A program made the translations under genes and the position numbers. Of a stretch of DNA of 64,000 bases, positions 58,101-64,000 are shown one piece after another; the first letter of the stretch is position 1, and every line of letters begins with the position of its first letter. Under the pieces are notes generated by a model that was not told where the DNA came from, made no database searches, and saw only the letters and a program-made list of their open reading frames with translations. The DNA comes from Planctomycetales bacterium (GTDB taxonomy: Bacteria; Planctomycetota; Planctomycetia; Planctomycetales; Planctomycetaceae): positions 62,001 through 126,000 of the forward strand of contig JAPLOA010000054.1 of assembly GCA_026400835.1 (NCBI GenBank), in the 5' to 3' direction.

Positions 58101-59198
58101 AGCGAACTTCTCACCATTCTCTTTTTGGTTGGATAGCTCTTCCTTCTCTGCGTCGATGAAGATCATCGGGACGCGGATGCGTCCCACGACCTCGAACTTC
58201 TCACCGAAGCCAACATTGCGCGCCGGATCGCGTCGCATGTTCTCATAGCGTTCCATCTTGCCGCCGAGCTTTCCGGTCTCCATGGGTACCGGTTCGATCT
58301 CGCCCCGCGCCTGCTGCGTGAGCAGTGCAAACCCCGCCTTGTCAGTCTGAGGGCCGATGCCTAATCCAGAGACCTGTGCCGCGGCACACTTCACTCGCGG
58401 GTCGATTGCCGCCATGAGTGTTACGAGTCCACCGCCATAGCTGCTGCCGAACAGACCAATCCGATTAGCATCAACTTCTGGTTCGCCCTGCAGGAACGAA
58501 ATCGCCGCACGGATATCATACGTCTGGTCCATCAGGTTCATCTGCCAGCGAATCGGCTTCCCTTTGATCGTGACAGCACCGTCAGTATCGGGCTCCGTCA
58601 GCTTTTCGATGACAAGGATCTCCGATTCACTTTCGCCCCACCCGCGATAGTCAAAGCCAAGACAGATGAAACCGTTTCTGGCCAGTATCGGACCGAGGCG
58701 AGTTGGCAGTCCCTTCTTCGTTCCACCGGTTCCTGCACAGAACACGATCGCGGGCAGCTTTTCACCAGGCTTGCGGCTTTTCGGGAGATAGAGGTCTCCC
58801 GCCAATTTGACGCCGTGACTCCAGATGGTGACCGCTCGTTGTTCGACGTCGTCAGGGGAGGGAGCGGCGTCAACTGGCTCCGCGGCAGCGGAGTTCGCAG
58901 TCGCCGGGTTGACGGCTACGCGCTGTCCTGGTGCCCGGCGTGGATTCTTCGCGAACCAGGCCTGCAACTCTTTGAGCGTCGCGAAACCATCTCCGTCCGT
59001 ATCGACTTTTGAGAAGCCGTCGGGATTCCAGAATTCCTCGCGGCTCAATCTGCCGTCGCCGTCTTTGTCGGCTTTGGTCAGCCACGGCGCACTCTGAGCA
59101 GAAGGAGTAGCTGACTTGCCTGCTTCATCGGCAGCGACGGTCGAACTTGCTGCAAGCAGGGAAACGAGGGATACAAAGAATCGAAATCGATTGTTCAT
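55143..59198 (-). CDS. seven-module EF-hand/hydrolase/EF-hand/PSCyt1/DUF1549/DUF1553 fusion
   Basis: An exported protein of 1351 residues. After a signal peptide come EF-hands at 44-55 (DKDGDGRLSREE) and 66-77 (DTDGDGFATLKE), and an alpha/beta hydrolase of dienelactone-hydrolase style (about 121-410, nucleophile Ser253 in IGLFGSSYGGGLV, histidine 386 in GITHYGIY). Two more EF-hands follow at 467-478 and 503-514, then a planctomycete cytochrome domain with QCYACH (haem at 582-586), DUF1549 (about 700-930, with a second CARCH) and DUF1553 (about 1040-1310). In most planctomycetes the PSCyt1-DUF1549-DUF1553 part is a gene by itself. The start overlaps the anti-sigma stop by four bases. Confidence 0.93.
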   Translation of the reverse strand: MNNRFRFFVSLVSLLAASSTVAADEAGKSATPSAQSAPWLTKADKDGDGRLSREEFWNPDGFSKVDTDGDGFATLKELQAWFAKNPRRAPGQRVAVNPATANSAAAEPVDAAPSPDDVEQRAVTIWSHGVKLAGDLYLPKSRKPGEKLPAIVFCAGTGGTKKGLPTRLGPILARNGFICLGFDYRGWGESESEILVIEKLTEPDTDGAVTIKGKPIRWQMNLMDQTYDIRAAISFLQGEPEVDANRIGLFGSSYGGGLVTLMAAIDPRVKCAAAQVSGLGIGPQTDKAGFALLTQQARGEIEPVPMETGKLGGKMERYENMRRDPARNVGFGEKFEVVGRIRVPMIFIDAEKEELSNQKENGEKFAAILKENGVPVEYHVIKGITHYGIYREGFEEATKLELAFFQKHLQRKPDAGTLPSETAADKPTPEPPAKTVMPVDKPVDATRPTTGTARRADPETAFRFLDADKDGLLTETEVEKLKESVAIFRDNAPALNQFFERLDADGNGTLTLEEYRKVATIQRQQSAAQPKPDAPRRPESEEPEKKSKPSDESTQLKPDAVSTTAQVAHFEKKIRPVLVAQCYACHSADAKEIKGGLALDTRDGIRKGGDSGPAVVPGDLKASLLIAAIRHEDGLEMPPKQKLTEEQIADFVTWIRTGAVDPREGVAAESSSAIDIEEGRRFWAFQRPVKPPLPPIQNESWPLTEVDRFVLAAQEKNGLSVVADAEPLTMVRRLYFDLIGLPPTPAEVRAFVNDWQNSPQQTLESTVDRLLDSSHFGERWGRHWLDVARYAESSGKETSFSYPQAWRYRDYVIDSFNADVPFDQFIREQTAGDLLPPDNDTQQARRMIATGFLALGPKSHIERNKKQFEMDLADEQIDAVSQAFLGLTVACARCHDHKFDPIPQTDYYALAGIFRSTETLYGTIPVIQNNNPSELLTLGNSTGMSAGVPPLSAAERTRLEKQITDLRDKRAELAKKKQFASLEFVQNGILLNTFEAKLKAYEADGTPKVLAMGVRDRTAAKDSELFIRGDVEKPGAMVPRGFVQVLCGATAPTVSSGSGRLELANWISSPDNALTARVFVNRVWLHLFGRGLVATPDNFGASGQAPSHPELLDHLAVTFIEDDWSLKKLIRRMVLSRVYRLDATFVEANFEKDPENVWLWRMSPRRLDAEAIRDAMLATGGRLDLKPPGGSAVAIGGEGYTGGLERGGQLAEQRFNCRSVYLPAIRGRVFASLAEFDGVDGSVVTGQRSETTVPSQSLYLLNSQYVLGLAKSAAQRLMKDADEPGSRIDLAYQRWFGRSVTETERIAALAFLESYRQKAKNDGRVTGGPEVAAWTAFCQSLWASGEFLVRK

Positions 59199-60325
59199 TG
59201 GGGATTCGCCTCCGGAGTTTTTATCCAGCGATCGGCAGCAGGGCCGAACCAGTTGGACATCAGTGTTCGTCGGTTGTCAGGCTGAGTCGTGCGAGTCAGC
59301 AGGCGGAAGGGTTCCGTCAAGTGACCTTCCGGACGGTATTTCAGTTTCTCTGCCGGGCGCGAGTCGATCAAACTGAACGTTACCGTCGACAGTCCCTGCT
59401 GCGGCAGTTCACGCTCGATGACAAGTCGACGAACGGCCTTGGTCTCGCGGTCGACTTCGATACGCGCAGACTTTACCCACCCTCCACGCCATCGATAACG
59501 CGGGGTTACAGTGATGACGTATGTTGAAAGACCTTCATCTTCACGTTTCAGCCGGCAGTGCTTAAGAAAGTTGGTAAGCAGCGTTTCCAGATTCAGTGTG
59601 TAGAGATTTGCGATGTACTCCAAGGGGACTCCGAGTTCATCTTGTTCGACGACAATTGCCTGGCGCGGCCCCAAGGTCAGCCAAATCCCGCCGCCGGACT
59701 CTCGGCCCCAGACCCATTGCCGCTGGCCTCGATTCATCTCCACGTAGAACTGATCCCCCTGAGTCATCACGCGGACTTCACGCGGAGCAGTGATTTCAGA
59801 GAGTCTCGGATTGACCTGCGGAACACTGCCTGATCGAGGATCAGTCGACGCTGCGGATCGATCCACTTCAACGAGATAAACACGCTCGATCGGCGCAGCA
59901 TGTGTTTCGGCCGCGGCGCGAACGATGTTGCTGGCATCTGCCAATGCGCTGTTCTCAAAACGACCGATCAGAAATGCGGCTGCAATCAGGACAACTGCGG
60001 CTGCAACACTACCGATGGGTTTCCAGAGTCGACTTGACGAGCGGACAGGCGAAGCGACCCGGCTCGCTGGTGAGACGACAATGCTCTGCTCTGCCAACTG
60101 CTGCGGCTCCGCGACCAGATCCACGAGTGCCGTTAACGACTCGGCCCCAACCTCTTCCGTCAACAGCGAATCGATCAGCAATTGGTCAATGATGATTTCC
60201 AGCCGCCCGGCATCGACCTGAGCAAGCAAGTTCAGTTCAGTGGCCTCTTCCGCCGACAATTCTCCGTCAATCAATTGCGTGATCAGATGCCTTGTCCGAT
60301 CTGCCGATTGTTCGTTGTTGTTCAT
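59195..60325 (-). CDS. membrane anti-sigma factor
   Basis: A 376-residue protein with a short cytoplasmic N-terminal part (RTRHLITQLIDGELSAEEAT), as seen in anti-sigma factors that bind sigma near the membrane, one membrane helix at about 104-121 (IGSVAAAVVLIAAAFLIG) and an extracytoplasmic domain (RVYLVEVDRSAAST, YVITVTPRYRWRGGWVKSAR). The latter could sense the substrate or be cut to free sigma. No zinc-binding ZAS motif is seen. It overlaps the sigma gene upstream and the fusion gene downstream by four bases each, so the three are translated as a unit. Confidence 0.85.
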   Translation of the reverse strand: MNNNEQSADRTRHLITQLIDGELSAEEATELNLLAQVDAGRLEIIIDQLLIDSLLTEEVGAESLTALVDLVAEPQQLAEQSIVVSPASRVASPVRSSSRLWKPIGSVAAAVVLIAAAFLIGRFENSALADASNIVRAAAETHAAPIERVYLVEVDRSAASTDPRSGSVPQVNPRLSEITAPREVRVMTQGDQFYVEMNRGQRQWVWGRESGGGIWLTLGPRQAIVVEQDELGVPLEYIANLYTLNLETLLTNFLKHCRLKREDEGLSTYVITVTPRYRWRGGWVKSARIEVDRETKAVRRLVIERELPQQGLSTVTFSLIDSRPAEKLKYRPEGHLTEPFRLLTRTTQPDNRRTLMSNWFGPAADRWIKTPEANPQ

Positions 60326-60849
60326 GTGGATTCGCCTCCCGGTGTCAATTGCGTCTGAACACAGGCTTCGAGAGCAGCTCGAATGCGGTACAGCGTCTGA
60401 CGGATCGATCCCGCCGGCCGACCGATTGACTCCGCGATCGACTCGACCGTCTGGCCACTCGCGTAACGCAGGTCAATGAGTTGCCGTTGAGCAGGCGGCA
60501 GTTGCTTAAGGCAGTGGTCGAGTGCGTCTCGTCGTCGGTCGAGGTCCTGCAGTTTTTGCTCCGCCATCGCCGCTAACTGTTGCAATACCGCATCGTCAAA
60601 CACGAGCCGTTCACGACCGTATTTCCGCACCTGGTTCAGCACTTTGAATCGAGCAATCTGGCTGGCCCAGGCCCAGAAATCGGACCCCGGCTGGAATTCA
60701 TCGCACTTCTCCCAGAGGACGACATTGATTTCCTGCAACAAGTCATCCACATCACTCGGCCGGACCATCAAACATCGCACGAAGGCTCTGAGCCGCGACT
60801 GGTGTCTGGCGATTTCCTGAACGACTGGATTTGGCGGTTTTTTGCTCAC
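60322..60849 (-). CDS. ECF-type RNA polymerase sigma factor
   Basis: A 175-residue sigma factor with region 2 (FVRCLMVRPSDVDDLLQEIN, then SDFWAWASQIARFKVLNQVR) and region 4 (LPPAQRQLIDLRYASGQTVE, SIAESIGRPAGSIRQTLYRI). It resembles the Rhodopirellula/Verrucomicrobium-type sigma-70 group (gvs1) found next to large secreted-enzyme operons. The start is GTG at 60849 with CTGGAG upstream. The stop overlaps the anti-sigma start by four bases. It most likely drives the leftward genes to 41.8 kb, and perhaps to 36.9 kb, when the anti-sigma factor lets go. Confidence 0.92.
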   Translation of the reverse strand: MSKKPPNPVVQEIARHQSRLRAFVRCLMVRPSDVDDLLQEINVVLWEKCDEFQPGSDFWAWASQIARFKVLNQVRKYGRERLVFDDAVLQQLAAMAEQKLQDLDRRRDALDHCLKQLPPAQRQLIDLRYASGQTVESIAESIGRPAGSIRQTLYRIRAALEACVQTQLTPGGEST

Positions 60850-61225
60850 AATTTGAATTCTCCAGTTGGCTAATGTCGTGATCAGTCAACTCGTCAACAG
60901 GAAAATCCGACCAATCTGCGAGAGATTCAAAATATAGCAATCCGTCCTGGATTCGTGTCACCCCCGTGGCTGAGAAGACCGTTCTCATCGACGGATCACT
61001 TTTCCTGCTCCACACGAGCCCACCACATCGTCGCCACTATGCTCTCCGGCATAAGTAAGCACGAGTCGGGCATCACGACCGAGGTGAGAAACGGCCACGT
61101 GCTTCGCCGCGTCGGTCCGACACACTGCTGCAGCATCAATCTGATCAGCGGCATTGCTCATATCCCATCCCGACGCGCGGTCAAAAAGACGACACAAGCC
61201 GATTGAAGTTAGCCGCATGAAATTC
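60850..61225. other. spacer upstream of the sigma gene
   Basis: The 376 bases between the sigma gene and the CRISPR-like repeats should hold the operon promoter. I see no hairpin or clear -35/-10 pair that I would assign. Frames crossing it show no recognisable protein. Confidence 0.45.
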
Positions 61226-61330
61226 GCACAACACCTTTCGGCATCAACGAAAGAATCACCCTTTGCCGGTTTTATTTGGGAGCAGGAAGTCGCAGTGCTC
61301 AACGCCTTTCGGCATCAACGAAGGAATCAC
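61226..61330. CRISPR. vestigial CRISPR array: two 34-bp repeats and one spacer
   Basis: Repeats at 61226-61259 and 61297-61330 share 31 of 34 bases, with common core CCTTTCGGCATCAACGAA. One 37-base spacer lies between (61260-61296), a period of 71. The GCC-TTTC-GGC centre of the second copy is a small palindrome, as in many CRISPR repeats. No third copy was found on either side. A cas4-like fragment ends 13 bases away, which supports the reading as a CRISPR remnant. Confidence 0.65.
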
Positions 61331-61343
61331 ACAAGCCGAGCGG

Positions 61344-61721
61344 TTAATGCGATCGCTGGAAGCATGTCCTCAGCCCCGATGTCTCGCTGGAGACTTGAAA
61401 AGATCGTTTCTCCGGGCTGATATCATCCTCTGGGACGACATCATCGTGCAGGCGGCGGCCCGCGTAGACGTCAGGATGAGCAACGGAGATTTGTTCAACT
61501 TCCTGAAAGTAGAACAGCCGCTCGCAGTATTTCATTGCGTGGAGGGACTCAATTCGGAGCGGCGATTCCGGGAAAGCAGCCCTTGCGTCGTCAGGATTTT
61601 CGCTCGAGTCTTCAAAAATCAACGTGTCAACGCGAAGATCATGCTGATCGCGACGTTGTTCAGTAGATATCTGCAGAGACTCTTCCGCAGCGTAGACCTC
61701 GATCGGAATTTGGCTGGCCAT
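61344..61721 (-). pseudogene. N-terminal fragment of cas4 or cas4-cas1
   Basis: A 125-residue frame with an intact start (ATG at 61721, TTTTTGGAG upstream) and, from about residue 52, ESPLRIESLHAMKYCERLFY, FQEVEQISVAHPDVYAGRRL and SFQVSSETSGL. This matches the start of Cas4 nuclease domains (LRxSALHxxxYCxRLFYLEEVE...YAGRxLH), with Cys66 the first iron-sulfur cysteine, and is most like the Cas4 half of Cas4-Cas1 fusions. The frame then loses similarity and stops beside the repeat array. The nuclease core, the other cysteines and any Cas1 part are missing, so it is dead. Confidence 0.7.
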
Positions 61722-61829
61722 AAAACGACTCCAAAAATCGTGGTGACGAATGGACCTCGCCGTGGTTACAATATTACTTCGTCCTATCGGGTTATCATCC
61801 AGTCAAGGTCTTGCAACCGGAGATCCATA

Positions 61830-62090
61830 ATGTCCGTGGTTATCCCCCCTGAGTTCCAGCCATTTGTGGTGGACGGAATTGCAAGTGGTCGGTTTCGGTC
61901 TGAAGAAGAAGCTGTGAAGGAAGGATTAACCTTGCTCCGCAGTCGCGAACAAAAACTTGATGCACTCCGTAAAGATATCCAAATTGGACTTGATGATCTC
62001 GAAGCCGGCCGGACTTCACCGTTCGACGTTGAAGACATCATCAAACGTGGTCGCCAGAGACTCGCAGCTTCCCAAGCGACTGAGTCATGA
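61830..62090 (+). CDS. parD: ParD-like antitoxin
   Basis: An 86-residue protein with a ribbon-helix-helix N-terminus (MSVVIPPEFQPFVVDGIASG, RFRSEEEAVKEGLTLLRSRE) and a C-terminal tail that in this family wraps the toxin (IQIGLDDLEAGRTSPFDVED). The ATG at 61830 has ACCGGAGATC upstream; the longer open frame reading through the CRISPR scar is rejected. Its ATGA end overlaps the toxin start, the usual arrangement. It would repress its own promoter. Confidence 0.9.
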   Translation: MSVVIPPEFQPFVVDGIASGRFRSEEEAVKEGLTLLRSREQKLDALRKDIQIGLDDLEAGRTSPFDVEDIIKRGRQRLAASQATES

Positions 62091-62371
62091 GAGAAGTTCA
62101 CAAATCGCGCGCGGCAAGTATCGATCTGGACAACATCTGGTATTACATCGCTGCTGATAATCCCGATGCCGCTGATGCGTTTCTTTACCGACTGTTTGCA
62201 CGGTGTGAATCGTATGCCCATCAGCCGAGCCTTGGGGAATCTCGCCCTGAATTTGGGCGTCAGGTTCGTTGTTTCTCCGTAGAAAAGTTCGTTGTCTACT
62301 ACAAGCCGGTCACGGAACGCATCGAACTCATCAGGGTGTTGCACGGAGCTCGCGATATTCAGCAACTCTAA
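62087..62371 (+). CDS. parE: ParE/RelE-superfamily toxin
   Basis: A 94-residue protein of the ParE fold. It begins with VHKSRAASIDLDNIWYYIAA, then DAADAFLYRLFARCESYAHQ, the mid motif LGESRPEFGRQVRCFSVEKF and the terminal IELIRVLHGARDIQQL, all in family order. ParE toxins poison gyrase; RelE relatives cut mRNA, and the lack of RelE catalytic residues favours the ParE type. Start overlaps the antitoxin stop by four bases. The pair lies just beyond the cas4 fragment start. Confidence 0.92.
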   Translation: MREVHKSRAASIDLDNIWYYIAADNPDAADAFLYRLFARCESYAHQPSLGESRPEFGRQVRCFSVEKFVVYYKPVTERIELIRVLHGARDIQQL

Positions 62372-62624
62372 GTTCTAATCTGATGTTGGACCGTTTTCAT
62401 CGCGATTCGCCGACCTGGATCCATGCATTGTCTGGAGGAGTCGCACTGGATTCTGTTGTCGGTGCGAACAGGCCGGATGTCGTTCACGAAAGGTCGGCTT
62501 GGTTCACGGTGATAGTCGAATCTCGCCGCCCGCTCCCGCATTCCGTCTCCTGATGCTGGTCCGAGTTGTTCGAGCCATCGCGTTGGAATGGCAGTAGGCA
62601 ACGATCCCCGCTGCTGACGTTCCA

Positions 62625-63161
62625 CTACGAGTTTCCGACGCCCCGGCCATAATCCGCAGGAGGAATAAAGTCGCGCCATTCGACGGGCCGCAGTTCACTG
62701 GTGCGACCTGGATACATCGCAAACGCCATGGTCGTCAGATAGACAGAGGACAAAACAACCCAAGCGATTCGGTCGGCGGTGGTGGCAAACAGGGCTCCCT
62801 TCGGCATTTCGTGAGCCAGAATAATAAGCGAGTCAATCAGAAGCAGCACGAGAATGGCAAGACACAGGGCGATGATCTGAAAACATCGAACAAGGTGCGT
62901 ACATTGATTCGAGTTAATGTGACGTTTGGCGACAAAGAACCGGACGAAGAATGCCGTGATGGGCAAAATCATAGCCATTACTTCCATGGCCTCGCGGCGA
63001 TTGGGGAACTGCTGTTCCACAACGGTTGGTGCAAGCAGGACAACGACGGGCAATACGCCATCCCAGGCAACAAGCTTCAGAAACCACCGACCATAGTGGA
63101 CGCGCCGGAGCGTCGTTGTCTCACTGGATCCCATGCGTTGATCGTTTGTAAAGTGATTCAT
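62625..63161 (-). CDS. multi-pass membrane hypothetical protein
   Basis: A 178-residue protein with about four membrane helices (LVAWDGVLPVVVLLAP, VMAMILPITAFFVRFF, CFQIIALCLAILVLLLIDSL, IAWVVLSSVYLTTMAFAMY). I do not know its function; the layout looks familiar from planctomycete genomes. Start at 63161, 15 bases after the stop of the next hypothetical upstream, so probably one transcript. The spacer contains GTTAGGCGAGCG as ribosome binding site region. Confidence 0.7.
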   Translation of the reverse strand: MNHFTNDQRMGSSETTTLRRVHYGRWFLKLVAWDGVLPVVVLLAPTVVEQQFPNRREAMEVMAMILPITAFFVRFFVAKRHINSNQCTHLVRCFQIIALCLAILVLLLIDSLIILAHEMPKGALFATTADRIAWVVLSSVYLTTMAFAMYPGRTSELRPVEWRDFIPPADYGRGVGNS

Positions 63162-63176
63162 TCGCTCGCCTAACAA

Positions 63177-63494
63177 CTACTCGTCCCCATACCCGGTGGC
63201 CCACGGTTGCGACTTGAGTTCTTCGAACTTTCCTGCGGCCAGAAGCCGCCACAGGCTGATGGCTTCTTCGGGCGACTTGCCACTCATGTGCCACGGGCCC
63301 TCCCCGGTTTCGACGTTCTCGAGTACCACCAAGCCGTTCCCGAAGACGCTGGCTGACCAGCCTGATTCATGGTTGAGCGACACATCCGGGTGTTCGGGAT
63401 CCTGCACCGCTAATGACCCGAGGAGATTACGCATCGCCACCTCATCCGGTGAAGCGATCGCGTTGCCCATCCGGTCGTACGCGAAGTAACTCAT
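63177..63494 (-). CDS. small acidic hypothetical protein
   Basis: A 105-residue protein (MSYFAYDRMGNAIASPDEVA, SGWSASVFGNGLVVLENVET, SPEEAISLWRLLAAGKFEEL). No signal peptide or membrane segment. The middle resembles short immunity-like or Imm-type proteins only in size and composition, so no function is proposed. ATG at 63494 is chosen with TTAGGCACC upstream; the frame is open for 33 more codons without coding character. Confidence 0.65.
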   Translation of the reverse strand: MSYFAYDRMGNAIASPDEVAMRNLLGSLAVQDPEHPDVSLNHESGWSASVFGNGLVVLENVETGEGPWHMSGKSPEEAISLWRLLAAGKFEELKSQPWATGYGDE

Positions 63495-63703
63495 GTGGTG
63501 CCTAACGACAGCCGTAACCGGGCGGCCGCCAAAAGACTTTAAATTCGAAAGCCGCGTTGTCGGCCGCTCCGGTTCACGGCCTGGTTCTACCACGTTTCAG
63601 CCGCCCCATTAATCTCCGGAGTAGTTGTACGAGTGGTTGTGAATGAAAGCGAGCGCCGCCAATAGCCGGACATCATCAAGCGCAGATTCAGTGAGCATCA
63701 CCC

Positions 63704-63994
63704 CTATGAATACATGCCGAACGAGGTTACCCACAGAAGTGCCAGTAATACGAGAGTCACAGCGCCAATAAGTGCCGACAGGCAACCGGCTGGCTTCGGA
63801 AGCCCATTGCGAATGATTCGTCCCGCTGTCGACTCGTATCCTATCTTGCGTTTGAACCTGCGTTTTAGATTGGTCCACCAGCGGAATGGTTTCAGTAGAG
63901 CGGTGATTCCCAATGCTTTCTTGACCTGCTTCTTCGCCTGCGTCAGGCCCAGAATTGTTTTCCAGGATGGTCGGCGATAGCGGAAGAATTTCAT
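63704..63994 (-). CDS. small basic membrane-anchored hypothetical protein
   Basis: A 96-residue protein with a strongly basic N-terminal part (FFRYRRPSWKTILGLTQAKK, RWWTNLKRRFKRKIGYES) and one C-terminal membrane helix (CLSALIGAVTLVLLALLWV). It may bind nucleic acid or acidic lipid at the membrane. Its sequence looks conserved among planctomycetes, which is why I take it as real. Start ATG a few bases from the window edge, so its upstream context is cut. Confidence 0.65.
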   Translation of the reverse strand: MKFFRYRRPSWKTILGLTQAKKQVKKALGITALLKPFRWWTNLKRRFKRKIGYESTAGRIIRNGLPKPAGCLSALIGAVTLVLLALLWVTSFGMYS

Positions 63995-64000
63995 GGGGTT

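Noticed and set aside
61263-61829. Extended N-terminus for the ParD frame reading CSTPFGINEGIT through the CRISPR repeat
   Set aside because: The extension translates repeat and antisense cas4 sequence. The ATG at 61830 has a ribosome binding site and starts the ribbon-helix-helix domain.
63162-63506. GTTAGGC sequences before two small genes, suggestive of integron attC cores
   Set aside because: The spacer between the two genes is only 15 bp and the other lacks the paired RYYYAAC and inner boxes; more likely shared ribosome-site context.
63609-63703. Possible short gene ending in SALDDVRLLAALAFIHNHS
   Set aside because: Only about 29 codons from the nearest ATG with poor start context. Could be real but cannot be supported.

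Overview
The window looks like chromosome of a planctomycete, probably a member of the Planctomycetaceae close to Fuerstiella/Gimesia-type bacteria. This rests on gene content, not on a search: DUF1552, DUF1592, DUF1501 and DUF1549/DUF1553 proteins, DUF1080 sugar hydrolase domains, a sulfatase, EF-hand tags on secreted enzymes, a DciA-like protein between dnaN and gyrB, a methanopterin-linked C1 gene, and several families of dispersed palindromic repeats. Base composition is moderate GC. I found no tRNA or rRNA gene.

Left part (0-31 kb) is mostly housekeeping on both strands. It holds prfB with its programmed +1 frameshift, a two-domain DUF1080 lipoprotein, a very long GlnE with what look like inserted ACT domains, a giant secreted WD40 protein followed by an FtsX-like permease without an ATPase, an RDD membrane protein, a thiamine-diphosphate 2-oxo acid decarboxylase, cysE, a KDG-type sugar kinase with a TIM-barrel epimerase, gyrB-dciA-dnaN, serC overlapping a nucleosidase-family gene, purN overlapping a large membrane-anchored hypothetical, and a XerD-type recombinase.

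Middle part (31-36.4 kb) is an eroding region. After a phospholipase-D-like nuclease and a glycosidase-like secreted protein lies a RimI-type acetyltransferase. Then come relics of fhcB and fhcA (the fhcA relic joins its N-terminus to its C-terminus), an apparently intact fhcD/ftr and a fragment of an IS4-type transposase. This is the remains of a tetrahydromethanopterin C1 operon.

Right part (36.9-60.85 kb) is one long leftward gene series. A GTG-started ECF-type sigma factor overlaps its membrane anti-sigma partner, which overlaps a 1351-residue multi-domain gene. Next come DUF1501, a redoxin/haem/copper-monooxygenase-like fusion, a frameshifted small gene, a sulfatase, a glycosidase-like protein, a TolB-like propeller, a beta-lactamase-fold hydrolase, a mini EF-hand protein, two esterases, and after a 331-bp gap a coiled-coil protein, DUF1592 and DUF1552. 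Most products carry export signals and many carry EF-hand motifs, so I read it as a sigma-controlled, surface- or periplasm-directed system for breaking down an esterified and sulfated polymer. The substrate is unknown.

The end (60.85-64 kb) contains a CRISPR scar (two 34-bp repeats with one spacer beside an N-terminal cas4 or cas4-cas1 fragment), a ParDE toxin-antitoxin pair and three small planctomycete hypotheticals.
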